This document shows positions 1 through 8,497 of a DNA stretch of 64,000 nucleotides, one piece after another. Where the stretch lies: NCBI RefSeq assembly GCF_030845995.1, contig NZ_CP132719.1, forward strand, positions 744,001-808,000, read 5' to 3'. This stretch comes from Geothrix sp. 21YS21S-4. Lineage in GTDB: Bacteria > Acidobacteriota > Holophagae > Holophagales > Holophagaceae. The stretch's first letter is position 1. Every line of letters starts with the position of its first letter. Below the pieces are notes generated by a model. The model saw nothing but the letters and a program-made list of their open reading frames with translations, ran no database searches and had not been told where the DNA came from. Made by a program: the position numbers and the translations under genes.

Positions 1-418
1 CCTTCAGTTCCTCCTCCTCCACCTTCATCAGCGCCTCCGCGTCCTCGCTCCAGTCCAGAACGGTGTCGACCTCCTTGTGATGCCCCTCGTCCCCGAAACG
101 TGGCATCAGATCTTCGATGGCGTCCTCCCGGCGGCGCACTCGCTTCCGGCGGGCCATCAGGGCCTGGTTGACGCAGATCCGGTAGGCCCAAGTGCTGAAT
201 TTGCTGGCACCTTGGAATCCGGGCAGCTCCCGGTGGATGGTCAGCAGGGCGTCCTGGAGGGCGTCCTGGCTCTCGGCCTCGTTTCCCAGGATGCGATCGA
301 TCACCCGGAACAGCATTCCCAGGTGGGGCCGGACCAGGGCCTCGAAGGCCTCGGGATCGCCCGTGGACGCGGACCGGATCAGGTCCGCTTCGCCCGGGTT
401 CCGCGCGGCTTCGCTCAT
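1..418 (-). CDS. ECF-type RNA polymerase sigma factor (partial, C-terminus off the window)
   Basis: The first 139 residues of a sigma-70 family factor are visible. They cover region 2: a helix around residues 20-60 (ALVRPHLGMLFRVIDRIL) with the core-binding/-10 segment FSTWAYRICVNQALMARR near residues 78-95. Region 4 lies beyond the window edge. The start at 418 overlaps the stop of the upstream sensor kinase as ATGA, so the two are translationally coupled. No anti-sigma gene is visible in the window. The coupling suggests that activity is tied to the kinase, which is inference. The family call is firm; the regulon is unknown. Confidence 0.9.
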   Translation of the reverse strand, partial: MSEAARNPGEADLIRSASTGDPEAFEALVRPHLGMLFRVIDRILGNEAESQDALQDALLTIHRELPGFQGASKFSTWAYRICVNQALMARRKRVRRREDAIEDLMPRFGDEGHHKEVDTVLDWSEDAEALMKVEEEELK

Positions 419-1617
419 GCGGCCTCCTCGGCGGACAGGCAGGGCAGGCGGAGGGTGAAGGCGGAGCCGAGGCCCGGCCCGCGGCTGGCGACGCTGACGT
501 GGCCGCCGTGGCGGGCGGTGATGTCCTTCACCAGGAACAGCCCGATGCCCGTGCCCGCGACTTGGCGGGTCATCTCGTCCCCGGCCCGGAAGAAGCGGTG
601 GAAGATGCGCGGCAGATCCTTGGCCTGGATCCCCTGGCCCCGGTCGCTGACCACGATCACGGCGGCGTCGCCGTCCGCGTCCAGGGTGACGGTGGTCTGG
701 CGCGGCTCCGCGGCGTACTTGAAGGCGTTGGAAAGCAGGTTCTCCACCACGGTGCCCAGGGCCTTGGGATCGGCCTTCACCCACAGGGGAGAGGGGGTGA
801 TCTCCAACTGGAGCCCCAGTCCGCCGGGCCCCAGCCGCTGGTCCATGGCTTCGCAGACGCCCCGCAGCCAGGGGCCCAGTTCCAGGGGGCCCAAATGAAG
901 GACGAAGCTGCCGGATTCGGCCCGCGCCACGTCCAGGAGGTTGGCCACCAGCTCGTTCAGGCGGTCCAGGTCCTTCTCCATCAGGCTGCGGATCCGCTGG
1001 CGCTGCTCGTCGGCGAGCGTCCGGGTGAACAGGGTCTCCGTCCACACCTTCAGCGAGGCGATGGGCGTCTTCAGCTCATGGGTGACCGCCGACGTGAAGT
1101 TCCGCTGCCGCAGCTTGAGATCCAGCTCCTCCGCCAGCTTCCGGTAGAGAAGGACGAACCCGAACAGGACGGCCCCCACCATGAAGGTGCCTTCGGCCGC
1201 GGCCCGGAAGACGGCGTGCCACTGCTGGTTCTCCAGCTCGACCATGGGCTCGGGGCGGAGGGTGAGGTAGCCGGATCCGTCGAGCAGGGGGGGGTCGTCG
1301 GGCGAAATGGGCGCGGGGACGATGCCCACGTGGGGATACAGCGCCTGGATCGACCGCCGCCGCTCGTCCAGCCCCGGCATCGCCATCGGCGCCCGGGAGG
1401 GATCCGCCTGGGTCCGCATGTGGGCCAGGAGATGGAGGCTGTCCATCTGCCAGGCTTCGGCCCGGCTCGCCTTCAGGGCCTGGGAGCGCGCCACCAGCAG
1501 GCGCCGGGATTCGCGGATCTGGAGGCTCATCCACCACACCACCTGAATGCCCAGCACCACCGACACGGATAGGAAAATAATCCGCTGGAGCGAGAAGGTC
1601 TGGAGGCGGCTTGCCAT
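415..1617 (-). CDS. Membrane sensor histidine kinase coupled to the ECF sigma gene
   Basis: This is a 400-residue sensor kinase. It has a membrane segment near residues 12-32, an extracytoplasmic domain of about 110 residues, a second membrane segment near 143-158, a HisKA H-box with phosphoacceptor His180 (SAVTHELKTP), and an ATPase domain with N-box NLLSNAFKYA and G-boxes DRGQGI and GTGIGLFLV. The start MASRLQTF at 1617 is chosen because it directly precedes the first membrane helix; longer in-frame extension lies in the divergent kinase gene. No response regulator follows. The next gene in the operon is an ECF sigma factor, overlapping by 4 bases, which is an unusual pairing. Confidence 0.9.
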   Translation of the reverse strand: MASRLQTFSLQRIIFLSVSVVLGIQVVWWMSLQIRESRRLLVARSQALKASRAEAWQMDSLHLLAHMRTQADPSRAPMAMPGLDERRRSIQALYPHVGIVPAPISPDDPPLLDGSGYLTLRPEPMVELENQQWHAVFRAAAEGTFMVGAVLFGFVLLYRKLAEELDLKLRQRNFTSAVTHELKTPIASLKVWTETLFTRTLADEQRQRIRSLMEKDLDRLNELVANLLDVARAESGSFVLHLGPLELGPWLRGVCEAMDQRLGPGGLGLQLEITPSPLWVKADPKALGTVVENLLSNAFKYAAEPRQTTVTLDADGDAAVIVVSDRGQGIQAKDLPRIFHRFFRAGDEMTRQVAGTGIGLFLVKDITARHGGHVSVASRGPGLGSAFTLRLPCLSAEEAA

Positions 1618-1663
1618 CCCTCTATCTTGGCAGTCTCGGCCGGGGAGGCCATCCTGGAGTCCG

Positions 1664-3109
1664 ATGTCCGCCTCGAATTCTTCCTCCGGACCCAAGCCGC
1701 CCTCTCTTCCTCCGGACGCCAAAGCGGGCTCGGGGCCGAAGCAGGTCCCTTCGCCGGCGCAGCGCCCTCCCGGGGCCGAGCTGCTGGCGGAACTGCTCCA
1801 GACCCAGCGGCAGCTGACCCAGGTCACCGCCGAGGGGCGGGACCTGCGGGCGAAGCTGGGCCGCCGCTCCCACCAGATGCAGATGCTCCAGCACGTGTCG
1901 GAGATCCTGGCGGCGACGTCGAAGGGGGGCCAGGTCGCCAGCGTCGTCCTGGACGCCCTGGTCCAGGAGTTCCACGCGCCCCGGGCGGCGGTGTGGACCC
2001 TGGAGGACGGGGGCGGAGTCTACGTTCCCAAGGAAGCCGTGGGTCTCTCCCGGGCGACCTGGTCCACCATCCGCCTGCCGGCGCCCAATCCCTTTCCCGA
2101 TGTCCCCCTCGTCCTGTTCCAGAGCCAGTGGCTGGATCCGCCCGTGGGAGAAGATCCCCTGGCCGCCCTCCGCGGCGCCGAGGACGCGCCGCTGTATTTC
2201 ATCCCCTTCGAGCACCAGTTGCTCCTGCTGGGGTTCATGATCCTGGCCATGCCCGCGGACCGGCGGGTGGACGAGGAGGAGCAGGATTCCATCGCCGTGC
2301 TTCAGCGGCAGACGGCGATCTCCCTCTACAACGCGTGGCTGTTCCGCGACCTGTCCGAGCAGCGCGACGCGCTTCAGCGCCAGACCCTGGAACTGGAGCG
2401 GGTGAACGACGCCCTCCGCGAAGCCGACCAGCTCAAGAGCGAGTTCCTGGCCCTCACCAGCCACGAGCTGCGCACGCCCCTCACCGGCATCCTGGGTTTC
2501 ACCCGCCTCGTGATGGAGGGGCTCTACGACGACGCGGAAGAGATGCGGTCCATGCTCCAGGACAGCTACGCCTCGGGCCAGCACCTCCTGGGCCTGCTCA
2601 ACGACATCCTGGATCTGGCGAAGATCGAATCCGGCCGCCTGGAAGTCCATCCCGAGCCCTGCGCCCTGGGCCCGCTGCTCGACGACGTGCGTCCCATTGC
2701 CGAAGCCTATCCGCGCCGGCCCGGCGTCGTCCTGGAATGGCCGGAGCTCGGCGACGTGCCCGAGGTGGTGGTGGATCCCAACCGCTTCAAGCAGGTGCTG
2801 CTGAACCTCCTGTCCAACGCCCTCAAGTTCACCAAGGAAGGCCACGTCTCGATCCAGGTGGAGCGCCATCCGGGCGTGGTCACCCTGCTGGTGGTGGACA
2901 CGGGCATCGGCGTCAGCGCCGAAGCCCAGGCCCGCCTCTTCCAGAAGTTCGCCCAGGCCGAAGGCGGGCACAGCCGCCAGTACGGCGGCACCGGCCTCGG
3001 GCTGGTCATCTGCAAGCACCTGATGGAGATGATGGGCGGCGGGATCATCCTCCAGAGCGAGGGCCTGGGGCACGGGAGCACGCTGACCGTCACGATGCCG
3101 ATCGCGTAG
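1664..3109 (+). CDS. Cytosolic GAF-type sensor histidine kinase
   Basis: This is a 481-residue kinase without membrane segments. It has a Pro-rich N-terminus, a GAF-like sensory region at about residues 74-228, a short coiled coil (about 232-258), a HisKA domain with His267 in ALTSHELRTP, and an ATPase domain (about 370-478) with NLLSNALKF and GTGLGLVICK. The start at 1664 has GGAG five bases upstream; in-frame ATGs further upstream would overlap the divergent kinase. It is divergent from the membrane kinase with only 46 bases between starts, so promoters must be shared or overlapping. No cognate regulator is adjacent. Confidence 0.88.
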   Translation: MSASNSSSGPKPPSLPPDAKAGSGPKQVPSPAQRPPGAELLAELLQTQRQLTQVTAEGRDLRAKLGRRSHQMQMLQHVSEILAATSKGGQVASVVLDALVQEFHAPRAAVWTLEDGGGVYVPKEAVGLSRATWSTIRLPAPNPFPDVPLVLFQSQWLDPPVGEDPLAALRGAEDAPLYFIPFEHQLLLLGFMILAMPADRRVDEEEQDSIAVLQRQTAISLYNAWLFRDLSEQRDALQRQTLELERVNDALREADQLKSEFLALTSHELRTPLTGILGFTRLVMEGLYDDAEEMRSMLQDSYASGQHLLGLLNDILDLAKIESGRLEVHPEPCALGPLLDDVRPIAEAYPRRPGVVLEWPELGDVPEVVVDPNRFKQVLLNLLSNALKFTKEGHVSIQVERHPGVVTLLVVDTGIGVSAEAQARLFQKFAQAEGGHSRQYGGTGLGLVICKHLMEMMGGGIILQSEGLGHGSTLTVTMPIA

Positions 3110-3156
3110 GCGCGGGCCGCGATGTGTGAAAATGGAACCTCCTGATCGGAGTTTCC

Positions 3157-4371
3157 ATGTCCTACCAGCGCCGTTCCGAGTTCCTCCCCTTCACCCGCCC
3201 GATGGTGGGCGAAGAGGAGATCGCGGAGATTATCGACACGATCCACAGCGGGTGGATCACCACCGGGCCCAAGTCGGCCAAGTTCGAGGAGGCGCTGAAG
3301 GCCTACAACGGGGTGCCCCACTGCCTGGCCATGAACAGCGCCACCACGGCCCAGGAGATCACCATGCAGGTGCTGGGGATCCAGCCCGGCGACGAGGTGA
3401 TCACGACGTCCCTCACCTGGGTGAGCACCCTCAGCACGGTGGTGCTCCAGGGCGGCGTGCCGGTGCTGGTGGACATCGATCCCGTCACCCTCAACCTCGA
3501 TCCCGCCAAGCTGGAAGCCGCCATCACGCCCCGGACCAAGGGGATCATCCCCGTGCACCTCACGGGCCTGCCGTGTCCCATGGACGAGATCTGGCGCATC
3601 GCGGAGAAGCACGGGCTGTGGGTGATCGAGGACGCGGCCCAGGCCATGGGCGCCCACTACAAGGGCACCAAGATCGGCGGCGACCGGCGCTCGGTGATGA
3701 GCGTCTACAGCTTCCATCCCAACAAGAACATGACCACCGGCGAAGGCGGCGCCATCGCGTTCTTCGACGACGACTACGAGAGCCGGATCAAGCGCCTCCG
3801 CTTCCACGGCATCGACCGCGACGCGTGGAAGCGCTTCGCCAAGGAGGGCAGCCCCCACACGGAGGTCTACGAGCCGGCCCGCAAGGCCAACTTCATGGAT
3901 CTCCAGGCGGCCATGGGCCTGCACCAGATCGCCAAGCTGGACGGGTTCAACGCCCGCCGCGGCGTCCTGTTCCACCGCTACCTGGACCTGATGAAGGACA
4001 TGGAGGAGGTGATGCTCCCGTGGCCCGGCGACGCCGACCACGGCCACTGCTTCCACCTGTTCGTCCTCCGGATCCGCCCCGAGAAGATCGGCCTGGACCG
4101 CGACGCGTTCGTGGCCGCGCTGAAAGAGGAGAACATCGGAGCCGGCATCCACTACCGTCCGGCCCACGTCCATCCCTGGTACCGGGACTTCTACGGGGCG
4201 AACCCCCGGCACCTGCCCGCGGACGGGCTGCCCCACGCGGAATGGAGCGGGGAGCGCCTCCTCAGCCTTCCGCTGTGGCCCGGCCTCAGCGAGGCGGACC
4301 AGGACCAGACGGTGGCCGCCATCCGGCAGGTGATCGCCCGAGCAAAAGCCGATGTTAAAGTCGTCATTTAA
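3157..4371 (+). CDS. DegT/DnrJ/EryC1/StrS PLP-dependent sugar aminotransferase, ArnB-like
   Basis: This 404-residue type I fold aminotransferase carries the family Schiff-base lysine at Lys190 in SFHPNKNMTTGEGG, and the Asp of EDAAQAMGA (near 159) that contacts the PLP pyridine nitrogen. Length and start (MSYQRRSEFLPFTRP) resemble ArnB, which transaminates UDP-4-keto-pentose for lipid A 4-amino-arabinose modification. Other members of this family act on nucleotide-linked 4-keto sugars in O-antigen pathways. No other arn genes are nearby; it is flanked by sensor kinases. The aminotransferase call is firm, the exact substrate is not. Confidence 0.85.
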   Translation: MSYQRRSEFLPFTRPMVGEEEIAEIIDTIHSGWITTGPKSAKFEEALKAYNGVPHCLAMNSATTAQEITMQVLGIQPGDEVITTSLTWVSTLSTVVLQGGVPVLVDIDPVTLNLDPAKLEAAITPRTKGIIPVHLTGLPCPMDEIWRIAEKHGLWVIEDAAQAMGAHYKGTKIGGDRRSVMSVYSFHPNKNMTTGEGGAIAFFDDDYESRIKRLRFHGIDRDAWKRFAKEGSPHTEVYEPARKANFMDLQAAMGLHQIAKLDGFNARRGVLFHRYLDLMKDMEEVMLPWPGDADHGHCFHLFVLRIRPEKIGLDRDAFVAALKEENIGAGIHYRPAHVHPWYRDFYGANPRHLPADGLPHAEWSGERLLSLPLWPGLSEADQDQTVAAIRQVIARAKADVKVVI

Positions 4372-4426
4372 TCGGCATTTACCTACCGATTGAGGGGCGC
4401 CGATAGGGAAAGCGGAGGTCCCCGCC

Positions 4427-6292
4427 GTGCAGGTTTTCATCCTCATTTTCCTGGCGATGCTGGTGCAAGTGGCAGCGGCGGTCGTCACGTTGAGGATGAG
4501 GCGGAGCGCCGGTCCTTCCCTGGCTTGGTTGTGCCTGTTCGCGGCGCTGGTGCTGATGGCCCTCCGCCGGGCCTTTCTGCTGGTGGAGTACGCCCGCAAC
4601 GGCTTTCCCGCCTACCTCCTTCCCAACGAAGTCATGAGCCTGCTCATCTCCGTCCTGCTGCTCGGGGGCATGTTCCTCGTGCAGGGGATCCTCCGCGACC
4701 GGGAGGAACAGGCCAACCGCCTGGAGGAAGCGCGGGAGCGGGCGCGGGAAGAGGCGGACAAACTCACCGCCCTGATGCGCGCCATCCCCGTGCCCCTGTG
4801 GATCGCGGAGGACGCCGAGTGCCGCGTGGTCCGGGGCAATCCCGCGGGGGCGGGCCTCCTGCGGATGACCCACGGTCCCGACGGATCCCTGGTCGATTCC
4901 AATCAGCCCCGGGCCTTCCGGATGATCCAGGACGGCCATGAGCTGCTTCCCGAGGAGATGCCCCTGCGGCGCGCGGCCCGCGGCGAGGAGGTGCGCGAGG
5001 AATCCGTGGATCTGGTCTTCGCCGGCGACGCCGCGCGGCGCCTGATGGCCTACGCCACGCCCCTCCGCCACCCGGACGGGCGGATCCAGGGCGCGATCTG
5101 CTGCCTGGTGGACCTCACGGAATTCCGGCGGGTGGAAGGCGCCCTGGCCCGGGCCCACAAGATGGAGAGCCTCGGGATGCTCGCGGGCGGGATCGCCCAC
5201 GACTTCAACAACATCTTCCAGGCCATGGTGGCGAGCCTCGAACTGATCCGCCGCGGCCTGGCGCCCGCATCTCCCACCCTCGCCCACCTCGATCGCCTGG
5301 AGGCCAGCCTGGACCGGGCCTCCCGCCTCAGCCGGGACGTCCTCCACTGTTCGGGAGGCGACCTGCGCCGGCCCGAATTCCTGGACCTGTCCTCCCAGGT
5401 GGCCGAGGCCCTGGACGGCCTCGACCTGCCCGTGACCCGGGACCTGCCCGCGGTGCTTCCACGGGTGATGATGGACCCCGTTCTGATCGGCCGCGTGGTG
5501 GAGGGACTGGTGCTGAACGCCCTGGAGGCCGACTCCGCGGTGGAGGACGTGCGGGTGCGCACGTTCATGCGGAACCTCAACCGCAGCGACCTCCTGGACG
5601 GCCACTGGGCGGAGCCCCTGGGCCCGGGCCTCTATGCCGTCCTGGAAGTCTCCGACCGGGGAGACGGCATCGGAACGACCACCCTTCCCAAGATCTTCGA
5701 TCCCTTCTTCACCACCCGGAACGTGGGGCGAGGCCTGGGCCTGCCCGCGGCGCTCGGCATCGTCCGCGGCCACCACGGCGGCATCCAGGTGGAGAGCATC
5801 GCGGGCGAAGGGAGCGTGTTCCGGGCCTATCTGCCCGTGCCTCACAGCCTGGAGGCGCCGCCGGCTCCGCCGGGGAGGCCGACCTCCGCGCGGAACCTCG
5901 TGCTGCTTGCCGACGACGAGCCGGACCTGCGCTTCGTCCTGGCGGAGATGCTGCAGAGCTGGTTCGGCCTGGAGGTGGTGTGCGCCGCCGACGGGCAGGA
6001 GGCCCTGGATTTGTTCCGGCAGCGGCCCCACGCCTTCGATCTCGTCATCCTGGACGCCACCATGCCGCGCCTCGGGGGCGTGGAAGCCTTCCGCGCCATG
6101 CGGGAGATCCAGCCCGACTTTCCCGGCGTGCTGTGCAGCGGCTACGCCCTGGCCTCCGCGCGGGAACAGGCCGTGGCCCAGGGCTTCGTGGATTTCCTGA
6201 AGAAGCCCTTCTCCAGCGGCGACCTGAAGGCCCTGCTGGACCGCGTCCTGGGCGCCCGGGAGCCGGGTTCCGACTCGGGTCGCATCGCGTAG
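4427..6292 (+). CDS. Hybrid sensor histidine kinase with receiver domain
   Basis: This 621-residue protein uses a GTG start at 4427 with GGAGG eight bases upstream. It has membrane segments near residues 3-22, 31-53 and 68-86, a coiled linker, a PAS-like domain (about 112-235), a HisKA domain with His258 in GGIAHDFNNIFQAM (HisKA_2/NtrB-like signature), an ATPase domain (about 345-470, SDRGDGIG), and a C-terminal receiver (about 490-612) with acidic pocket ADDEPD, phospho-acceptor Asp543 in VILDATMP and conserved Lys in FLKKPF. The receiver may be self-regulatory. It follows the ArnB-like gene by 55 bases, so co-transcription is possible. Confidence 0.9.
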   Translation: MQVFILIFLAMLVQVAAAVVTLRMRRSAGPSLAWLCLFAALVLMALRRAFLLVEYARNGFPAYLLPNEVMSLLISVLLLGGMFLVQGILRDREEQANRLEEARERAREEADKLTALMRAIPVPLWIAEDAECRVVRGNPAGAGLLRMTHGPDGSLVDSNQPRAFRMIQDGHELLPEEMPLRRAARGEEVREESVDLVFAGDAARRLMAYATPLRHPDGRIQGAICCLVDLTEFRRVEGALARAHKMESLGMLAGGIAHDFNNIFQAMVASLELIRRGLAPASPTLAHLDRLEASLDRASRLSRDVLHCSGGDLRRPEFLDLSSQVAEALDGLDLPVTRDLPAVLPRVMMDPVLIGRVVEGLVLNALEADSAVEDVRVRTFMRNLNRSDLLDGHWAEPLGPGLYAVLEVSDRGDGIGTTTLPKIFDPFFTTRNVGRGLGLPAALGIVRGHHGGIQVESIAGEGSVFRAYLPVPHSLEAPPAPPGRPTSARNLVLLADDEPDLRFVLAEMLQSWFGLEVVCAADGQEALDLFRQRPHAFDLVILDATMPRLGGVEAFRAMREIQPDFPGVLCSGYALASAREQAVAQGFVDFLKKPFSSGDLKALLDRVLGAREPGSDSGRIA

Positions 6293-6302
6293 TTCGGAAA
6301 AG

Positions 6303-6372
6303 ATTCACCACCAAGACACCAAGAAAAGAGGGGTTCGATCCTCCCGCTCTTCTTGGGGTCTTGGTGGTAAGA
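6303..6372. terminator. Long imperfect inverted repeat between convergent genes
   Basis: The left arm reads CACCACCAAGACACCAAGAA and the right arm TCTTGGGGTCTTGGTGGTAA, giving a long purine/pyrimidine-biased hairpin centred near 6338. It sits between the convergent hybrid kinase and 5'-nucleotidase genes and could terminate transcription from both sides. The arms are built from iterations of ACCAAGA, so it may also be a dispersed intergenic repeat. Confidence 0.6.
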
Positions 6373-6390
6373 GAGGAGCCTGAAGGCGCG

Positions 6391-7860
6391 TCAGGCCATC
6401 CGCTCATGGGGCAGGGTGGGCACGGGCGCGTAGAGCGTGGCGTGGGGGTCGTACATGTACAGGTTCCCCACCCGGCCCGTGTAGGCGCAGGCGAACTGGC
6501 GGATCTGGTCGGCGAACCGCGTGGGCTCGTCGCGGTCCCGGAAGATCGGCCCCCACACGGGATTGAAGGCCGCCTCCACCGCCTGCGCGAGGGCGTCGAG
6601 ATCCTGGCCGTGGGCCTCCGCCTTCCGCTGGAGGGTCTCCGCCTCCGCCGCGAGCTGGACGGCCTCCCGCTCCAGGGCCTGCGCCGCGTCGGGGCTCAGC
6701 CGCGGGCCCAGGACGTGGCGCCGTCCGCGATTGCGCTTCCACTGGTCGAGCAGGACCGACGCGCGGCGCAGGGCCCGGCGGCGCTGGGTCTCCAGGTCCA
6801 GCATCTCGCGCAGGTCGGCGGCCTTGGCCTCCAGCAGCTTCAGCTCCCGCTCCAGCTCGGGGACCAGCATGAGGGTGCGCCAGGAGGCGTTCTTCTTCGA
6901 CCGGAGCACGTCGCCGTAGATATGGTCGCCCACGTACAGGATCTGCTCCCCCTGGGCCTCCAGCAGCGATTCCAGCCAGCCGGTATTTCCACCGGAGAAG
7001 CACAGTTCCTGCCCTTCGAGTAGGACCGCTTCGGGCGTCTCCAGGAAGAAGGTGGGCTTCCGGCTGCTGACCACCACCAGGTCGAAGTAGTCGCGCCACC
7101 GCGGCCGGGCCTCGTCCAGCCCGTCCAGCAGGTGGCTCATCACGCCGTCCGTGAAGCTCCACTCGCTGTTGGTGAGCAGGAACAGCTTCTTGCCCTCGCG
7201 CTTCAGGCGATCCAGGGCGAGGCCCACCTGGGGATCGCGGGGGATGAAGAACTCGCGGTGCGCCAGGATCTCGGCCTTCATCTCGCCGTTCCGGTGCGCC
7301 ATGTCGATGGCCCACCGCACGTCCGCGAAGAGCTCCAGGTAGTTCTCCGCGTCCAGCAGGCCGGCGTCGAACCCGTCCACCATCCGGGCGTAGAGGTAGC
7401 TCTCGGGGATCTCGAACAGGGTGTCGATGTTCCGGAAGCCCTTGGCCGCCAGGGACAGCCGCCGCCGGCCGTAGGCCGCGTCCAGCTCGGGGCGCGTCAG
7501 GGGGCGGCTGCCGTGGGAGGCGCGCACCACCTGCCGCTCGCGGTTCAGCTTGAGCAGGTTGCCCCGCAGCCCGTCCAGCACCAGGCCGCGGACGGCGAAG
7601 GCGGGATCGTAGTCCACCTCCAGCAGCCACGGAGAGTAGCCGCGGTCCCGCACCAGCAGCCGCGCCGACTTCTTGAAAGCCAGTTCGTCGATCTCGGGCG
7701 CGCGGTAGCGGGCGAGGGTGTGGTCCATGTCGAACCCCACCGCCCGGATGTCGCCCAGAGGAAGGGTCCGCAGGGCGAAGAGCTTGTGCTCCGGCGGCAG
7801 GCGGTCGTCCTCGTCCAGCAGAGGGGGTGCCGAGAACAGAGCAGGATCCCAGTTGGTCAT
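6391..7860 (-). CDS. HAD-superfamily cytosolic 5'-nucleotidase (HAD-IG type)
   Basis: This is a 489-residue protein. HAD motif I is VGFDMDHTLARY with nucleophile Asp44 and general acid Asp46. Motif II is the LLTNSEWSF segment and the late acidic motif is YVGDHIYGD. The overall plan matches the purine 5'-nucleotidase family (NT5C2-like) found in bacteria such as Legionella, which dephosphorylates nucleoside monophosphates such as IMP and GMP. The start at MTNWDPALF (7860) is chosen by fit to the domain; no clear Shine-Dalgarno is seen there or at the GTG 30 bases upstream. It is transcribed in the same direction as the sprT-like gene. Confidence 0.85.
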   Translation of the reverse strand: MTNWDPALFSAPPLLDEDDRLPPEHKLFALRTLPLGDIRAVGFDMDHTLARYRAPEIDELAFKKSARLLVRDRGYSPWLLEVDYDPAFAVRGLVLDGLRGNLLKLNRERQVVRASHGSRPLTRPELDAAYGRRRLSLAAKGFRNIDTLFEIPESYLYARMVDGFDAGLLDAENYLELFADVRWAIDMAHRNGEMKAEILAHREFFIPRDPQVGLALDRLKREGKKLFLLTNSEWSFTDGVMSHLLDGLDEARPRWRDYFDLVVVSSRKPTFFLETPEAVLLEGQELCFSGGNTGWLESLLEAQGEQILYVGDHIYGDVLRSKKNASWRTLMLVPELERELKLLEAKAADLREMLDLETQRRRALRRASVLLDQWKRNRGRRHVLGPRLSPDAAQALEREAVQLAAEAETLQRKAEAHGQDLDALAQAVEAAFNPVWGPIFRDRDEPTRFADQIRQFACAYTGRVGNLYMYDPHATLYAPVPTLPHERMA

Positions 7861-7918
7861 GCAGAGGAGTGTAATCCTCGCGCCTGCCACGGGAAGGGGG
7901 GGACAGGGCCCGCGGGGC

Positions 7919-8317
7919 TCATCCCTCCCCTTCGTTCCCGATGCCGTGGGTGATGCTCTGGTGGCCGAAGGCCTCCCAGGCCAACTGCCGGAACCGCTCC
8001 GAATGGCCCCAGTCCCGCTCCCCGTCCATCCACAGCTTGTAGTGGATCAGCTCGTGCTCGAGGATCCTCCGCTGCACCGCTTCGGGATCGTGGCAGTTCA
8101 TCCCGCACACCTGCTGGGGCCAGGGCCAGTCCCGACGGCGCAGCAGGGGGATCGACAGGCGGATCTCCGGGTGCCACTTTCCGCGCGAATCCCGCTCGAT
8201 CACGAACAGCCCCGCGCAGCGCGCCATCCGCGGCGACCAGATCACCGGCGGCGGCGTCAGGTCCCACCCCGCCTCGCGGAGGATCGCCTGGGCGCGCTGG
8301 CGGAGGGTCACGGTCAT
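7919..8317 (-). CDS. SprT-like zinc metallopeptidase domain protein
   Basis: This is a 132-residue protein with the zinc-protease motif HELIHYKLW (His88, Glu89, His92) and a third ligand candidate His105 in GHSERF, the order expected for SprT/Spartan-like domains. It is compact, like other stand-alone bacterial SprT-like proteins, whose substrates are mostly undefined. A degraded partial copy of its central region lies 1.3 kb away at 9577-9696, on the other side of the FRG gene. Confidence 0.85.
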   Translation of the reverse strand: MTVTLRQRAQAILREAGWDLTPPPVIWSPRMARCAGLFVIERDSRGKWHPEIRLSIPLLRRRDWPWPQQVCGMNCHDPEAVQRRILEHELIHYKLWMDGERDWGHSERFRQLAWEAFGHQSITHGIGNEGEG

Positions 8318-8370
8318 GCTTTGATTTTGCGGTGAATCGGACCGGATCAGCTCCTGCCCAGAAAGGCACT

Positions 8371-8497
8371 GCCTAACGAGGGAATTCTCATGAATGAATT
8401 CCTAGGTTATTCCGGCCGTCCCGTCTAACCCCTCTGCTCAATGCGGATCCTCGCCTGCATGCCCTGCCGCTCTCTCATCCTGCTTCCTCGGGTCCGG
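8371..8497 (+). other. attC-like half site (integron recombination-site remnant)
   Basis: From about 8423 the sequence starts GTCTAACCC and continues through CGCCTGCATGCCCTGCCGC and CATCCTGCTTCCTCGG, closely matching in order the left half of the attC sites at 32206 and 34470. The right half is missing: the match runs into the 3' end of the FRG gene. At about 8372 GCCTAACGA is the inverse complement of the attC right end TCGTTAGGC. I read this as a decayed or rearranged attC. It was aligned by eye only. Confidence 0.55.

Noticed and set aside
3157-4371. Complete arn (polymyxin-resistance) operon
   Set aside because: Only one ArnB-like aminotransferase is present; neighbours are sensor kinases.
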